A stretch of DNA of 64,000 nucleotides, taken from assembly GCA_023419605.1 (NCBI GenBank), contig JAEZXR010000045.1:82890-146889 (forward strand), in the 5' to 3' direction. The stretch comes from Bacillota bacterium (GTDB taxonomy: Bacteria > Bacillota > Clostridia > Acetivibrionales > JAEZXR01). The notes beneath the pieces were generated by a model that was not told the DNA's origin, ran no database searches, and worked only from the letters and a program-made list of their open reading frames with translations. Both the position numbers and the translations under genes were made by a program. Positions 25,452-33,593 of this stretch are shown here, piece after piece; within the stretch, counting starts at the first letter, position 1; each line of letters begins with the position of its first letter.

Positions 25452-26426
25452 TTATCCTCTGAGTTCGGTAATCAGCTCGGTAAATATTTTCTTGTACGCG
25501 CTATCCTCCAGAGCATTTAACTCTTTGAGTCCTTTTTGAATGTACTTCTCCTGGAGTTTTCTCGCTTCTTCCACACCCTTGTACTCCCTCACCAATCTGC
25601 AAATCTCCATGACATCCTTCGTTGTGATAGAAGTTCCTTTCTGAAGGGATTCTTCAACAATGGTTCGAAGCTGAGCATTATTTTGAATTGCATAGATGAT
25701 GGGAAGCGTAATAACTCCCTCTCTTAAGTCCTTTTCAACCGGCTTGCCGGAGCTACCTTCACTGGACATAAAGTCATTGATATCATCCCTGATTTGAAAG
25801 GCCATGCCGTAGAAAAGTCCGAATCTTCCTAGTTTGATGGCTATTGATTTCGGACATTCGCCTATTTGAGCCCCCACTGCAGAGGCTGCGCCGAAAAGAA
25901 TAGCGGTCTTCCGCTGTATCCTTTTTAAGTAGGCTACAACCGAGGTATCGATATTAAATCTTCCCTGGTATTGATCCACTTCCCCTTCGCAGATCGTCTT
26001 GATAGAGCCTGCTACCACTTCCAGCTTATCGATGGAAATATCTTTAGACAACATTTGAATGGCCCTGGTAAAGAGAAAATCTCCCGTATATACCGCCATA
26101 TCTGCACCATACTTTTCAGACACAGTAACCCGGCCTCTTCGAAGCTGTGATCGATCGATAATATCATCATGCACAAGCGTAGCCGTATGAAGAATTTCTA
26201 AGGCCCCGGCCATGGCCAGCGCCTTTTTTCTGTCATATTTACCAATTTTTGCACTTATGAGAACAAAAGCCGGCCGTAGTCTTTTACCCCCTGCTTGAAC
26301 AAGCTCATTAACAATCTGCGATAACAATTTGTTTCGAGAAGATATGCTCTTTCTTATTAATTCTTCTACCAGCACTAACTCATTTTCAATCTCAGGATAT
26401 TTTGACCACAAGTTATTCATCCTCAC
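25452..26426 (-). CDS. dmkB: Polyprenyl diphosphate synthase (DmkB/HepT-like)
   Basis: Trans-isoprenyl diphosphate synthase that would make the isoprenoid tail of a (demethyl)menaquinone. About 324 residues with first aspartate-rich motif LVHDDIIDRSQLRRG (DDIID at 87-91) and second motif IRDDINDF near 220. Start at GTG 26426 or ATG 26420, coupled to the end of eetB. Last gene of a four-gene operon with fmnB, eetA and eetB, the same set that accompanies dmkB in the Listeria electron-transfer locus. General polyprenyl synthases share this sequence, so the quinone role is inferred from context. Confidence 0.85.
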   Translation of the reverse strand: MRMNNLWSKYPEIENELVLVEELIRKSISSRNKLLSQIVNELVQAGGKRLRPAFVLISAKIGKYDRKKALAMAGALEILHTATLVHDDIIDRSQLRRGRVTVSEKYGADMAVYTGDFLFTRAIQMLSKDISIDKLEVVAGSIKTICEGEVDQYQGRFNIDTSVVAYLKRIQRKTAILFGAASAVGAQIGECPKSIAIKLGRFGLFYGMAFQIRDDINDFMSSEGSSGKPVEKDLREGVITLPIIYAIQNNAQLRTIVEESLQKGTSITTKDVMEICRLVREYKGVEEARKLQEKYIQKGLKELNALEDSAYKKIFTELITELRG

Positions 26427-26427
26427 T

Positions 26428-26943
26428 TTATTTAGAATTAAATATCCCAGTCTTCTTCAGTGCACTCATAAGGTAATTGCTGCTTAATCCTACAAAGCAC
26501 CCCATTATAATACCAGATATTAATAACACAGGCAAGTATGTCATGACCGACCAGTCCTGCATAACAATACCGGCAACAGTCAACTGTCCCACGTTATGAG
26601 CAATGGAACCCAGAATACTTACACCTAGTATGCTCAATCTTTTGGATAGCCATTTATAAGCGAATAACATCACTCCCGCGCTTAGTATACCACCGGTAAT
26701 ACTAAATAAGAAGACCACAAAGCCGCCGGTATAAAGTGAAGCAAGGGTAACCCGTGCAACGACCATGGCCAGCGTTTCCGGAAATCCCCAAAAGGCAATT
26801 ACCATGATTGTTATTATGTTGGCAAGTCCTAACTTAATCCCTGGTATAGGTACAGGAACAGGAATCCATGATTCGACGATAGACAACACCAGAGCCTGAG
26901 CAACAAACAATGCCAGCAAGATCATTTTCCGAGTGTTTCTCAA
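26428..26943 (-). CDS. eetB: Gx transporter-family membrane protein (EetB-like)
   Basis: 171 residues, five or six membrane helices, with SWIPVPVPIPGIKLGLANI near the N-terminus and LSILGVSILGSIAHNVGQL, the signature of the Gx-transporter/heptaprenyl-synthase-component-I-like family. In Listeria the homologous EetB is required for flavin-based extracellular electron transfer. It lies 42 bp after eetA and 1 bp before dmkB on the same strand. Confidence 0.85.
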   Translation of the reverse strand: MRNTRKMILLALFVAQALVLSIVESWIPVPVPIPGIKLGLANIITIMVIAFWGFPETLAMVVARVTLASLYTGGFVVFLFSITGGILSAGVMLFAYKWLSKRLSILGVSILGSIAHNVGQLTVAGIVMQDWSVMTYLPVLLISGIIMGCFVGLSSNYLMSALKKTGIFNSK

Positions 26944-26985
26944 AGTAATACACCTCTTTTCTACAAAGGTAGGGAGCCTATGAGG

Positions 26986-27369
26986 TTAAAACGCCACTCC
27001 ATCTACAGAAGGGTCAGTTCCCTCAATTCGGACACTCACGCGGTTTGGAAGGCACACAGCCATGTCTCCCTTACGGCTCATCCACCCGGACTTTACACAT
27101 ACAAGATCAGGGCAATTGGCCTCCTCAAAACGGATTCTTCCTTTTTCCACCAGAACCACGTCCACGTAGTCTCCCTTAACTTCAATCCGCTGGGGCTCAG
27201 AGACCTTGTCCAGGTCAATTTTTTTGATCACTTTGTCATTCTGACGAATAACAGCAATCTTTCCGGTACCGGCATTATTAAACTTTTTATATACTTGGAG
27301 CCCTGCGAAACTTAATACAATAATCCCCGCCAATGTAAGAACGAGGATGATATCACCTTTTTTCAACAT
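26986..27369 (-). CDS. eetA: NusG domain II-containing membrane-anchored protein (EetA-like)
   Basis: 127 residues: an N-terminal membrane anchor (GDIILVLTLAGIIVLSFAGL) and an extracytoplasmic NusG-II beta domain with IRQNDKVIKKIDL, VEKGRIRFEEANCPDLVCVKSGW and CLPNRVSVRIEG. The Cys pair in NCPDLVC is conserved in this family. Start at 27369 (MLKKGD) is placed by AAGGA at 8 bp; it overlaps the fmnB end by 17 bp. Homologues occur next to eetB in flavin-based electron transfer loci and in many Clostridia. Confidence 0.83.
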   Translation of the reverse strand: MLKKGDIILVLTLAGIIVLSFAGLQVYKKFNNAGTGKIAVIRQNDKVIKKIDLDKVSEPQRIEVKGDYVDVVLVEKGRIRFEEANCPDLVCVKSGWMSRKGDMAVCLPNRVSVRIEGTDPSVDGVAF

Positions 27370-28390
27370 ACTCATATTCCTTACTTTCATCATCAAATGT
27401 AAACTTATCTTTTAGCCCACTGGTAATATAGACCTTTTTATCCTTTGTCACAAAAAGCGCATCTACTCCGGGCAAACTTTCAACCAGTTTCATCCCTTCT
27501 TCCAGTCCCAGCACAAAGGTTGCCGTAGATAATGCATCTCCGTCCGTAGAACTGTCCGCCACAATAGTGGTCCCAATCAAGCCTGAGCTGGCAGGATATC
27601 CGGTTCTCGGGTCCAGAATATGATGATACCGGACATTATCCTTTTCAAAAAACCGCTCATAATCTCCGGAGGAGACAACAGCCTTATCTGTTAATTTCAG
27701 AATTCCAAGATAGCGCCCGGTCTCAGCTCTAGGGTTCTGTACACCGATGCTCCAGGGTTTTCCGTCCGGTTTGTTCCCCAGTATTACAACGTTCCCTCCT
27801 AAATTTACGAAGGCAGACTTTATCCCATTCTCCTTGTAAATGCGAATGGCCTCATCGCCTGCATATCCTTTTGCAATGCCGCCCAGATCAACAAGTTGCC
27901 CGGAATTGGCAAGTTTTGCCGTGTTATTGGTTTCATCCACTGACAACGTCCTGTAATCGATGAAACCCATCAGCTGTTTGATTTCATCCGGCGCAGGTAT
28001 TCTGGGATGATCTGTAAAAATACCCCAGGCTTTTACCAAAGGACCCACCGTTACATCGAAAGTTCCCTTGCTCAGTTCTGCATATCGCTTCGCTCTCTGG
28101 AGAACAAAGATGGTATCACTTCCCAGCTTAACACTTTCTTTCCCGGCAGCTGTATTCAGTGTGTTGACATCTCCTCCCGGCGCATTGATGGTCATGGTTG
28201 CCTCAATATCCACCATTCGTTTTTCTACTTGGTCGGCAGCCCGCTGTGCATTAGGCCCATATATTTTCTGAGTGATTACTGTGCCCATATGGTATTTTTC
28301 CGTCTCAACAGGTTTGCTTGAAATCAAACCACAGGAACATAGAGCTATTGAAGTGAAGCATATTATAAAAAGAAGAAATAACTTTTTCAT
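27353..28390 (-). CDS. fmnB: FMN:protein transferase lipoprotein (ApbE/FmnB)
   Basis: Attaches FMN from FAD to Thr/Ser of exported proteins. 345 residues with signal peptide and lipobox ALCSC (Cys20). ApbE signatures are seen: YHMGTVITQKIYG, DVTVGPLVKAWG, VDLGGIAKGYAGDEA, FVNLGGNV, HHILDPRTGYPA and the metal-binding DGDALSTA. First gene of the operon fmnB-eetA-eetB-dmkB and divergent from ndh2. No protein with an obvious FMN-attachment motif lies in the window, so its substrate is elsewhere. Confidence 0.93.
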   Translation of the reverse strand: MKKLFLLFIICFTSIALCSCGLISSKPVETEKYHMGTVITQKIYGPNAQRAADQVEKRMVDIEATMTINAPGGDVNTLNTAAGKESVKLGSDTIFVLQRAKRYAELSKGTFDVTVGPLVKAWGIFTDHPRIPAPDEIKQLMGFIDYRTLSVDETNNTAKLANSGQLVDLGGIAKGYAGDEAIRIYKENGIKSAFVNLGGNVVILGNKPDGKPWSIGVQNPRAETGRYLGILKLTDKAVVSSGDYERFFEKDNVRYHHILDPRTGYPASSGLIGTTIVADSSTDGDALSTATFVLGLEEGMKLVESLPGVDALFVTKDKKVYITSGLKDKFTFDDESKEYEYVEKR

Positions 28391-28848
28391 CAGGTACTCC
28401 TTTTATCTATACTAACAAAGCAAGACCATGTACAAAACGGAGCTACTAAGCGAAGTACTATGTAGAGTCGCCGTTCAGCCTCCCATGTGCTTGAAAAAGG
28501 CCCTGTCAGGAGGGGTTCATATACATGATCTCTGTTGAAGGAGACCCTACTCTATGTTGTTTAGTATGACCCTCGGGTTTCTTTAAAATGTATGAAAAAC
28601 GCACCGACTTACCATTCCATCCGGGTTTTGGTAACTTTATACATTCATATTCTTGTAATAAAGCCGTTCACTACTTATAATACGCAAGTATTATACTAAA
28701 TTGCTAACTTTATGTCAAATAAGTTCTGCTACCCGACCATATATTCCATTAACTTCAATATCTGGTTATAAAATGCTGAAAAATATATACTTTTTGGCAA
28801 GTCCATAAAATTTTTTTGCAATAATTCTGAAATAATATAATTAAATAA
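28391..28848. other. Divergent intergenic region fmnB-ndh2, no gene seen
   Basis: About 590 bp between divergent genes without a supported ORF. It holds several possible hairpins: TTACC..GGTAA around 28609-28633, AATGTAT / ATACATT near 28588 and 28641, GGTCTC / GAGATC near 28527-28546 (minus strand). The minus-strand portion would be a long leader of fmnB. I do not match it to a known RNA class. Confidence 0.5.
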
Positions 28849-28878
28849 TTAACAAATCTTCAATAGTTATGGTATAAT
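28849..28878 (+). promoter_or_regulatory. Putative vegetative promoter of ndh2
   Basis: TTAACA (28849-28854), 18-bp spacer, TATAAT (28873-28878), about 100 bp before the ndh2 ATG. A small ATTGAC / GTCAAT hairpin lies in the leader at about 28892-28911. Confidence 0.65.
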
Positions 28879-28978
28879 AGTGCTTGTTGATATTGACTTT
28901 TTTTTGTCAATGTGTTAATTTTTAATAATGTCTGGATTGTTATGTTAACTCTATTTTTATGCGAGGAGGAAAGTTGGA

Positions 28979-30754
28979 ATGCCAAAAAAAGTGGTTATTT
29001 TTGGTGCCGGCTATGCTGGTATTGAATGCGCACTAACGCTGCAAAAGAAGAAAAAAAAGTCGGATGATTTGGATATCACCATCATCGACAAAAACTCCTA
29101 TCACACTTTACTTACGGAATTGCATGAGGTTGCAGGTAATAGAATAAGTGAAGACGGAGTTATCGTTCCCCTCAGGGATATCTTCAAATACACGGATGTT
29201 AAGATTGTAAAAGATGAAATCAAAGGTATTGACTTTGAGAAAATGAAGGTCACTTCGGCATCTACTGAATTTGATTATGATTACCTGGTAATCGCCGCCG
29301 GTAGTGAACCAAACTATTATGGAATACCGGGTATGGCGGAGCACAGCTACAGCCTATGGTCTTTTGATGATGCTGTAAGGATCAGAGAACACATTAAAGA
29401 CGTATTTGCCAAAGCGTCACAGGAAAAAGATGTTCAAAAGCGTAAAACGTTGTTGACCATCGTAGTAGGTGGTGGTGGTTTTACAGGTGTAGAAACCATC
29501 GGTGAAATAGCCCACTGGGTAAAAGACCTCTCTGTCGAATACGGTATCAATAAACAGGAAGTCAGCCTGATTCTTGTGGAAGCTCTGCCGAAAATTCTCA
29601 GCAATTTGAAGGAAAACGGAATTAAAAAGGCAATGAAATACCTTACTGAGACACTGAAGGTTGAAGTTCTTCTTAATTCTGCCATTACAAATGTAAATGA
29701 CGATACTGTCGAACTGAAATCAGGGAGGGTTATCAAAACCAATACTTTGATCTGGACGGCAGGTGTAAGAGCTGCTTGCATCACAGATGATATCAATGTA
29801 GACAAGGTAAAAGCATGCAGAATCAGAGTAAATGAGTATGCACAAACTCAATATAAAAATGTTTATGCCATCGGTGATATTTCCGCTTTCGTAGCAGGAG
29901 AATTTACTCTCCCTGCACTGGTTGAGGCAGCCATCCAAACCGGTCATGGCGCAGCCGTAAATATCATTAATGATATCCGCGGTAAAGAAAAGGAAAAATT
30001 GGACCCGAAACTTCACGGAGTTATGGTTTCCATTGGAAGCTTCTTTGCGGTATCCGACATCATGGGCCGTGAGCTCCCAAGATTCCTTTCCATCCTTATG
30101 AAGTACATGGTAAATATCCACTATCTTTTCGGCATCGGCGGGTTTGAACTGGTATTCAAATATTTGAAGGACGAACTCCTGCATAAAAAACAGAAAAGAT
30201 TCCAGCTTGAAAAGCATTATGCAACTCCGACCCGTGCTTTCTGGCTTGTTCCTATCCGTTTATTCCTCGGTTACTCCTGGTTGATGGAAGGTTTGGCCAA
30301 GTTAAATGAAGGTTGGCTTACACAAGCAATGCTGGCAGGCAAGGCACCGGATGCTGGAACCAGTGCATCGGTTACGGAGACGGGTGAAAAGGCGTTCCGG
30401 ATTATCGCCGATCACACACCCGGTTGGTATGCATGGATTGCAGAGAACTTTGTTATACCGAATGCCATGTTCTTCCAAACTATGATTGTAATCACTGAAA
30501 TCGGTATCGGTCTGGCATTGATTTCCGGTACATTCACATTCTTTGCCGGCCTCGTAGCATTGGGCCTCAACATCAACTTCCTTCTCTCAACAGGTTTGTT
30601 TGAGACCAGTTGGTGGTATATCCCTGCTGCAATCGCGATGCTGGGTGGCGCAGGAAGAGCCTTTGGTGTTGACCACTATCTGATCCCTTACCTCATGAGA
30701 CAGTGGAGATATTTTGTAAGAAACAGAAAATTGAAATTAGCGTTATTTAGATAA
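28979..30754 (+). CDS. ndh2: Type II NADH dehydrogenase with C-terminal membrane domain (Ndh2)
   Basis: 591 residues, longer than classical NDH-2 (about 400). Residues 1-400 are a two-dinucleotide flavoprotein: FAD fold VVIFGAGYAGIECA, NAD fold IVVGGGGFTGVETIGE (about 161-176), and the C-terminal FAD motif NVYAIGDISAF. Residues about 420-590 form a DoxX-like membrane domain with four hydrophobic helices. This two-domain form is the one used in flavin-based extracellular electron transfer in Listeria, passing electrons from NADH to a membrane quinone. GAGGAGGAAAG precedes the ATG. Divergent from the fmnB operon. Confidence 0.92.
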   Translation: MPKKVVIFGAGYAGIECALTLQKKKKKSDDLDITIIDKNSYHTLLTELHEVAGNRISEDGVIVPLRDIFKYTDVKIVKDEIKGIDFEKMKVTSASTEFDYDYLVIAAGSEPNYYGIPGMAEHSYSLWSFDDAVRIREHIKDVFAKASQEKDVQKRKTLLTIVVGGGGFTGVETIGEIAHWVKDLSVEYGINKQEVSLILVEALPKILSNLKENGIKKAMKYLTETLKVEVLLNSAITNVNDDTVELKSGRVIKTNTLIWTAGVRAACITDDINVDKVKACRIRVNEYAQTQYKNVYAIGDISAFVAGEFTLPALVEAAIQTGHGAAVNIINDIRGKEKEKLDPKLHGVMVSIGSFFAVSDIMGRELPRFLSILMKYMVNIHYLFGIGGFELVFKYLKDELLHKKQKRFQLEKHYATPTRAFWLVPIRLFLGYSWLMEGLAKLNEGWLTQAMLAGKAPDAGTSASVTETGEKAFRIIADHTPGWYAWIAENFVIPNAMFFQTMIVITEIGIGLALISGTFTFFAGLVALGLNINFLLSTGLFETSWWYIPAAIAMLGGAGRAFGVDHYLIPYLMRQWRYFVRNRKLKLALFR

Positions 30755-30759
30755 CAGTA

Positions 30760-30788
30760 AAAGACACGCGTCAAGCGTGTCTTTTTAC
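30760..30788 (+). terminator. Terminator of ndh2
   Basis: AAGACACGC / GCGTGTCTT stem, then TTTTT. Confidence 0.88.
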
Positions 30789-30806
30789 TTATTCACTGGT
30801 AGTACA

Positions 30807-30842
30807 AAAAATCCTCTCCTGTGAACCAGGAGAGGATTTTAT
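30807..30842. terminator. Bidirectional terminator
   Basis: AAAATCCTCTCCT / AGGAGAGGATTTT hairpin; serves the SSB-like gene on the minus strand. Confidence 0.88.
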
Positions 30843-30845
30843 AAT

Positions 30846-31544
30846 TCAATTATTAACCGGCGTTTCCTCCATGGGTGTTTGCTCATCGCCTGAAGGCTCA
30901 TCCATCGTCTGAGTTCCCGGGCTGCAAACTTCCATCTTGGAAACAGAGACCTCGTATGCGATCTTGGTTAAAATATCACCGGATTCAAGCTTTTTTTGAT
31001 ATTCTCTGCTTTGTATCCTTCCCCAAACCTTTATGTTGTCTCCAACAGTCAAGCTTTCGGAATACCGGGCATTTCGTCCCCAAGATATACACGGTATGTA
31101 ATCCGATTTATTATAGGGTCTGTTCACTGCCAGCAGTATATCGGTGATTTCCCTTCCAAAGGGCGTCGTTCTGTATACTGGCTTTTTACAGATAAACCCA
31201 TTAAGAAATATCTGGTTTGGATTCTTAATCTTTTTTTCATCCTCCAGAAAATTGATTTCTCTGGCAAAGACAGTAAGTAAAAGCCTATTACCTTCGTTAT
31301 TGTAACTGTTATATGAACGGAACTGTCCTTCCACCTCTATAACTTTGCCAATCTCCAGTTTCTGCCTCGTAATAAGGCGCTCTGATACAGTCACCGGAAT
31401 CTTATCCGCACTATCGCTCAATCTGGGTACATCCAACAGAAAATAATAAAATCCCTCACCGTACACTTCATGGCTAAATAGTAAGTTTGAAACAATTGTT
31501 CCGGATATGGTCACCACGTTGTTCTCTATAATGTTTCCGACCAT
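30846..31544 (-). CDS. Tandem OB-fold single-stranded DNA-binding-like protein
   Basis: 232 residues with two OB-type halves: residues 5-105 (NNVVTISGTIVSNLLFSHE, FYYFLLDVPRLS) and 108-205 (NQIFLNGFICKKPVYRTTPFGREITDILLAVNR, CISWGRNARYSESL). The second half resembles an SSB domain. The acidic tail ends ETPVNN and lacks the DDDIPF-type interaction tip of canonical SSB. Probably an accessory SSB of the type common in Clostridia; ligand untested. Ribosome site TGGGGGT. Confidence 0.75.
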   Translation of the reverse strand: MVGNIIENNVVTISGTIVSNLLFSHEVYGEGFYYFLLDVPRLSDSADKIPVTVSERLITRQKLEIGKVIEVEGQFRSYNSYNNEGNRLLLTVFAREINFLEDEKKIKNPNQIFLNGFICKKPVYRTTPFGREITDILLAVNRPYNKSDYIPCISWGRNARYSESLTVGDNIKVWGRIQSREYQKKLESGDILTKIAYEVSVSKMEVCSPGTQTMDEPSGDEQTPMEETPVNN

Positions 31545-31699
31545 CCGACCCCCACTCTCCTCTCTCAGGTTCCTGTGTATCTCACTTTTTATCTACTGTA
31601 ATGTTTATTCATGAAGAGATACTTTTAGAAGTATTTTCTACTTCTTTTTAACAAATTTACCCCCACACCAGCCAAGGAACAGCAAAATGTTGCTTCCAC

Positions 31700-31756
31700 T
31701 TTTACGCAGGCCCCACATGAGTTCCATGCAGGGTATAGCAAAAGGATAGTAGAAGT
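31700..31756 (+). repeat. Family 2 element, diverged copy
   Basis: TTTTACGCAGGCCCC, a small hairpin, then GCAGGGTATAGCAAAAGGATAG aligns in part with the cores at 35256-35303 and 48216-48266. The rest of the gap 31545-31873 contains AT-rich sequence and no gene. Confidence 0.5.
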
Positions 31757-31873
31757 TATATTTTGCCAGTCCTAACTTACATATATACCCAACCAACAAC
31801 GCACTATAATTATATTACATATTTTCCAAATTGAAAATGATTTTACATAAGTAATTATTATTTTTACTCGCCT

Positions 31874-32545
31874 TTAACCCATGGTTTCCAGCTTTATGGG
31901 ATCTAATGAATTCAAATCCACTCCGTTTACGATGGCAAAAGAAGCTGCCGCCAGAACATTATAGTTATCCAATTCACGGGACCCTATGTTAACCTTGTAT
32001 TCCTGGGGTTCCACCAGACCCCCGTTTCTTGTAGAAACTGTTCTCTGCAAGCAGCACATAAAGTTGTCCTTATAGATCTCGTCACCTACGCTGGAGGTAG
32101 TGACACTCGCTTTGGGATTAAATCCATACGTGACTGTATAATGCTCCATGCCCTCCAGCATGCGGATCAGTTCCGCATTATCCGCATTTACTATTGCAGT
32201 TCCCTTTTTATCCAGCAAGGTAAAAAGCCTTCGCATGTAGGCGGCATCGCTTGCCGGATCCGCCTCTCTTATGTCATCGGCTTTATCATCATAAATCATA
32301 ACATCAAAATGAATGGAATCCAAAATTTCTTTATTCTGATCATAGATATTGATCTTTAAAAGTAAAAAGTCGGTTTTATTTCTTGTCAGTTCCAAAAAGT
32401 AGTCCTTGAGCATCTCCGGTTTCACGTCCATAAGGTTCCTCATATCAATAACACTAACTTTTTTGTCCTTTGCCGACAAAATAAAATTGATTAGCGTTGC
32501 TGTATGCATCTTGCTGCCACGGCCAACAATACCTGCAATAACCAT
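31874..32545 (-). CDS. Mur ligase-like protein with degenerate ATP-binding loop
   Basis: 223 residues. Layout resembles the central domain of Mur ligases: the N-terminal loop GIVGRGSKMHTATLI takes the place of GTNGKTTT but lacks the Gly-Lys-Thr core; AIVNADNAELIRMLE resembles the 'NADDP' segment; YTVTYGFNPKASVTTSSV resembles the following strand; NVLAAASFAIVNGVDL resembles the ligase Asn-rich helix. It lacks the C-terminal Mur domain. Probably not a functional ligase. Start 32545 after GGGGTGG; position 32572 is a longer alternative. A role near pdaB in spore cortex formation is speculation. Confidence 0.6.
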   Translation of the reverse strand: MVIAGIVGRGSKMHTATLINFILSAKDKKVSVIDMRNLMDVKPEMLKDYFLELTRNKTDFLLLKINIYDQNKEILDSIHFDVMIYDDKADDIREADPASDAAYMRRLFTLLDKKGTAIVNADNAELIRMLEGMEHYTVTYGFNPKASVTTSSVGDEIYKDNFMCCLQRTVSTRNGGLVEPQEYKVNIGSRELDNYNVLAAASFAIVNGVDLNSLDPIKLETMG

Positions 32546-32661
32546 AAAACCACCCCTTTTTTCTACTGGCATCCAGTGTAAAAAATCCGTAGTTTTATAA
32601 TATACATTTTAACGATTTTTATGTATACAGAGTCTTCCTCAATTTTTTATGCCGTTAAAGT

Positions 32662-32688
32662 AAAAAAACGCCTTCAGGCGTTTTTATG
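32662..32688. terminator. Bidirectional terminator
   Basis: AAAAAAACGCCT / AGGCGTTTTT hairpin after pdaB (minus). Confidence 0.85.
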
Positions 32689-32715
32689 ATGGTTTATAAA
32701 TGGTTTGATTGATCG

Positions 32716-33489
32716 TTATTGTTTCATCATCTGTTTTCCATCTACATCCAGGATATAGTCCCCTTTATAGATTAATTCAGACACAGGCACCAGCATATAG
32801 CCCTCTTTTTTCAATGAAGAAATGATTCCAGGCAACATATTGGCTGTATGCGGAGTATCGTTATGGAACAATATTATTGATCCTTTTTGAACCCTTCGCA
32901 TGACCCTGTCCAGTATTTCATCTCTGCTAATCCCCGGTCTCCAATCCAGAGAATCCACATCCCATTGAATGGGATAATACCCCAAACTCCGCGCTGCTAC
33001 GATGACATTGTCCGTATAATCGCCATAGGGAGGTCTGAACAGGTTTACTTCTTTACCGGAAATACCTGTCAGTACTTTTCCGCACTGGGAAATCTCCTGG
33101 CTGATTTTCCCCCTGTCCAAAACACCCATTCGGAGATGCGAGTAGGAATGGTTTGCTATATCATGCCCTTCATTTGCGATCATTTTCACTTTATCGGGAT
33201 ATTTTTCCGCCCAATAGCCTACAAAAAAGAAACTTGCTTTTACGTTCTCTTTCTTTAGCGTATCCAGGATCGAGGGGATATCGTCGGCACCCCAGGCACA
33301 ATCGAAAGTAATGGAAGCCTTTTTCTCAGCGGTATCCACATAGTAGATGGGAAGTTCCTTCTTTAAATTCACTACACTGCTGTCATATTTGAATAGCAGC
33401 ACTGTAAAGGCTGTAATCACGCACAAAATGATCAGAAACGTGCCTAACACCTTCTTAAAGGCTTTTGTGCTAAAAACATAAATCTTCAT
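32716..33489 (-). CDS. pdaB: PdaB-type sporulation polysaccharide deacetylase
   Basis: 257 residues with one N-terminal membrane anchor (about 12-33) and a NodB domain. PdaB-type motif ITFDCAWGADD replaces the usual TFDDGP; the zinc site HSYSH is present (IANHSYSHLRMG), with FRPPYGDY and IILFHND. PdaB is needed for maintaining spores after engulfment in Bacillus. Its ribosome site and ATG lie within one arm of a 26-bp perfect inverted repeat (33487-33551), which may restrict translation. Confidence 0.9.
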   Translation of the reverse strand: MKIYVFSTKAFKKVLGTFLIILCVITAFTVLLFKYDSSVVNLKKELPIYYVDTAEKKASITFDCAWGADDIPSILDTLKKENVKASFFFVGYWAEKYPDKVKMIANEGHDIANHSYSHLRMGVLDRGKISQEISQCGKVLTGISGKEVNLFRPPYGDYTDNVIVAARSLGYYPIQWDVDSLDWRPGISRDEILDRVMRRVQKGSIILFHNDTPHTANMLPGIISSLKKEGYMLVPVSELIYKGDYILDVDGKQMMKQ

Positions 33490-33551
33490 ACAATTAACCC
33501 CAGTACAATATTATTCTTACTAATAAATATTGTACTGGGGTTAATTGTATG
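33487..33551 (-). promoter_or_regulatory. 26-bp perfect inverted repeat covering the pdaB start
   Basis: Arms 33487-33512 and 33526-33551 are exact complements around a 13-base loop. On the pdaB mRNA the 3' arm contains the CTGGGG ribosome site and ATG. The 5' arm begins CATACAATT, which resembles a sigma-E type -10 box (CATACAnT), so the start of transcription may lie within the repeat. Confidence 0.8.
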
Positions 33552-33593
33552 AATTATTTTTTACGCACGCTAAAGATTTGAAGTACACTCGCT

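Noticed and set aside
28885..28912. Rex-type redox operator before ndh2
   Set aside because: TTGAC-8T-GTCAA lacks the TTGTGA..TCACAA half-site pattern; more likely a small leader hairpin.
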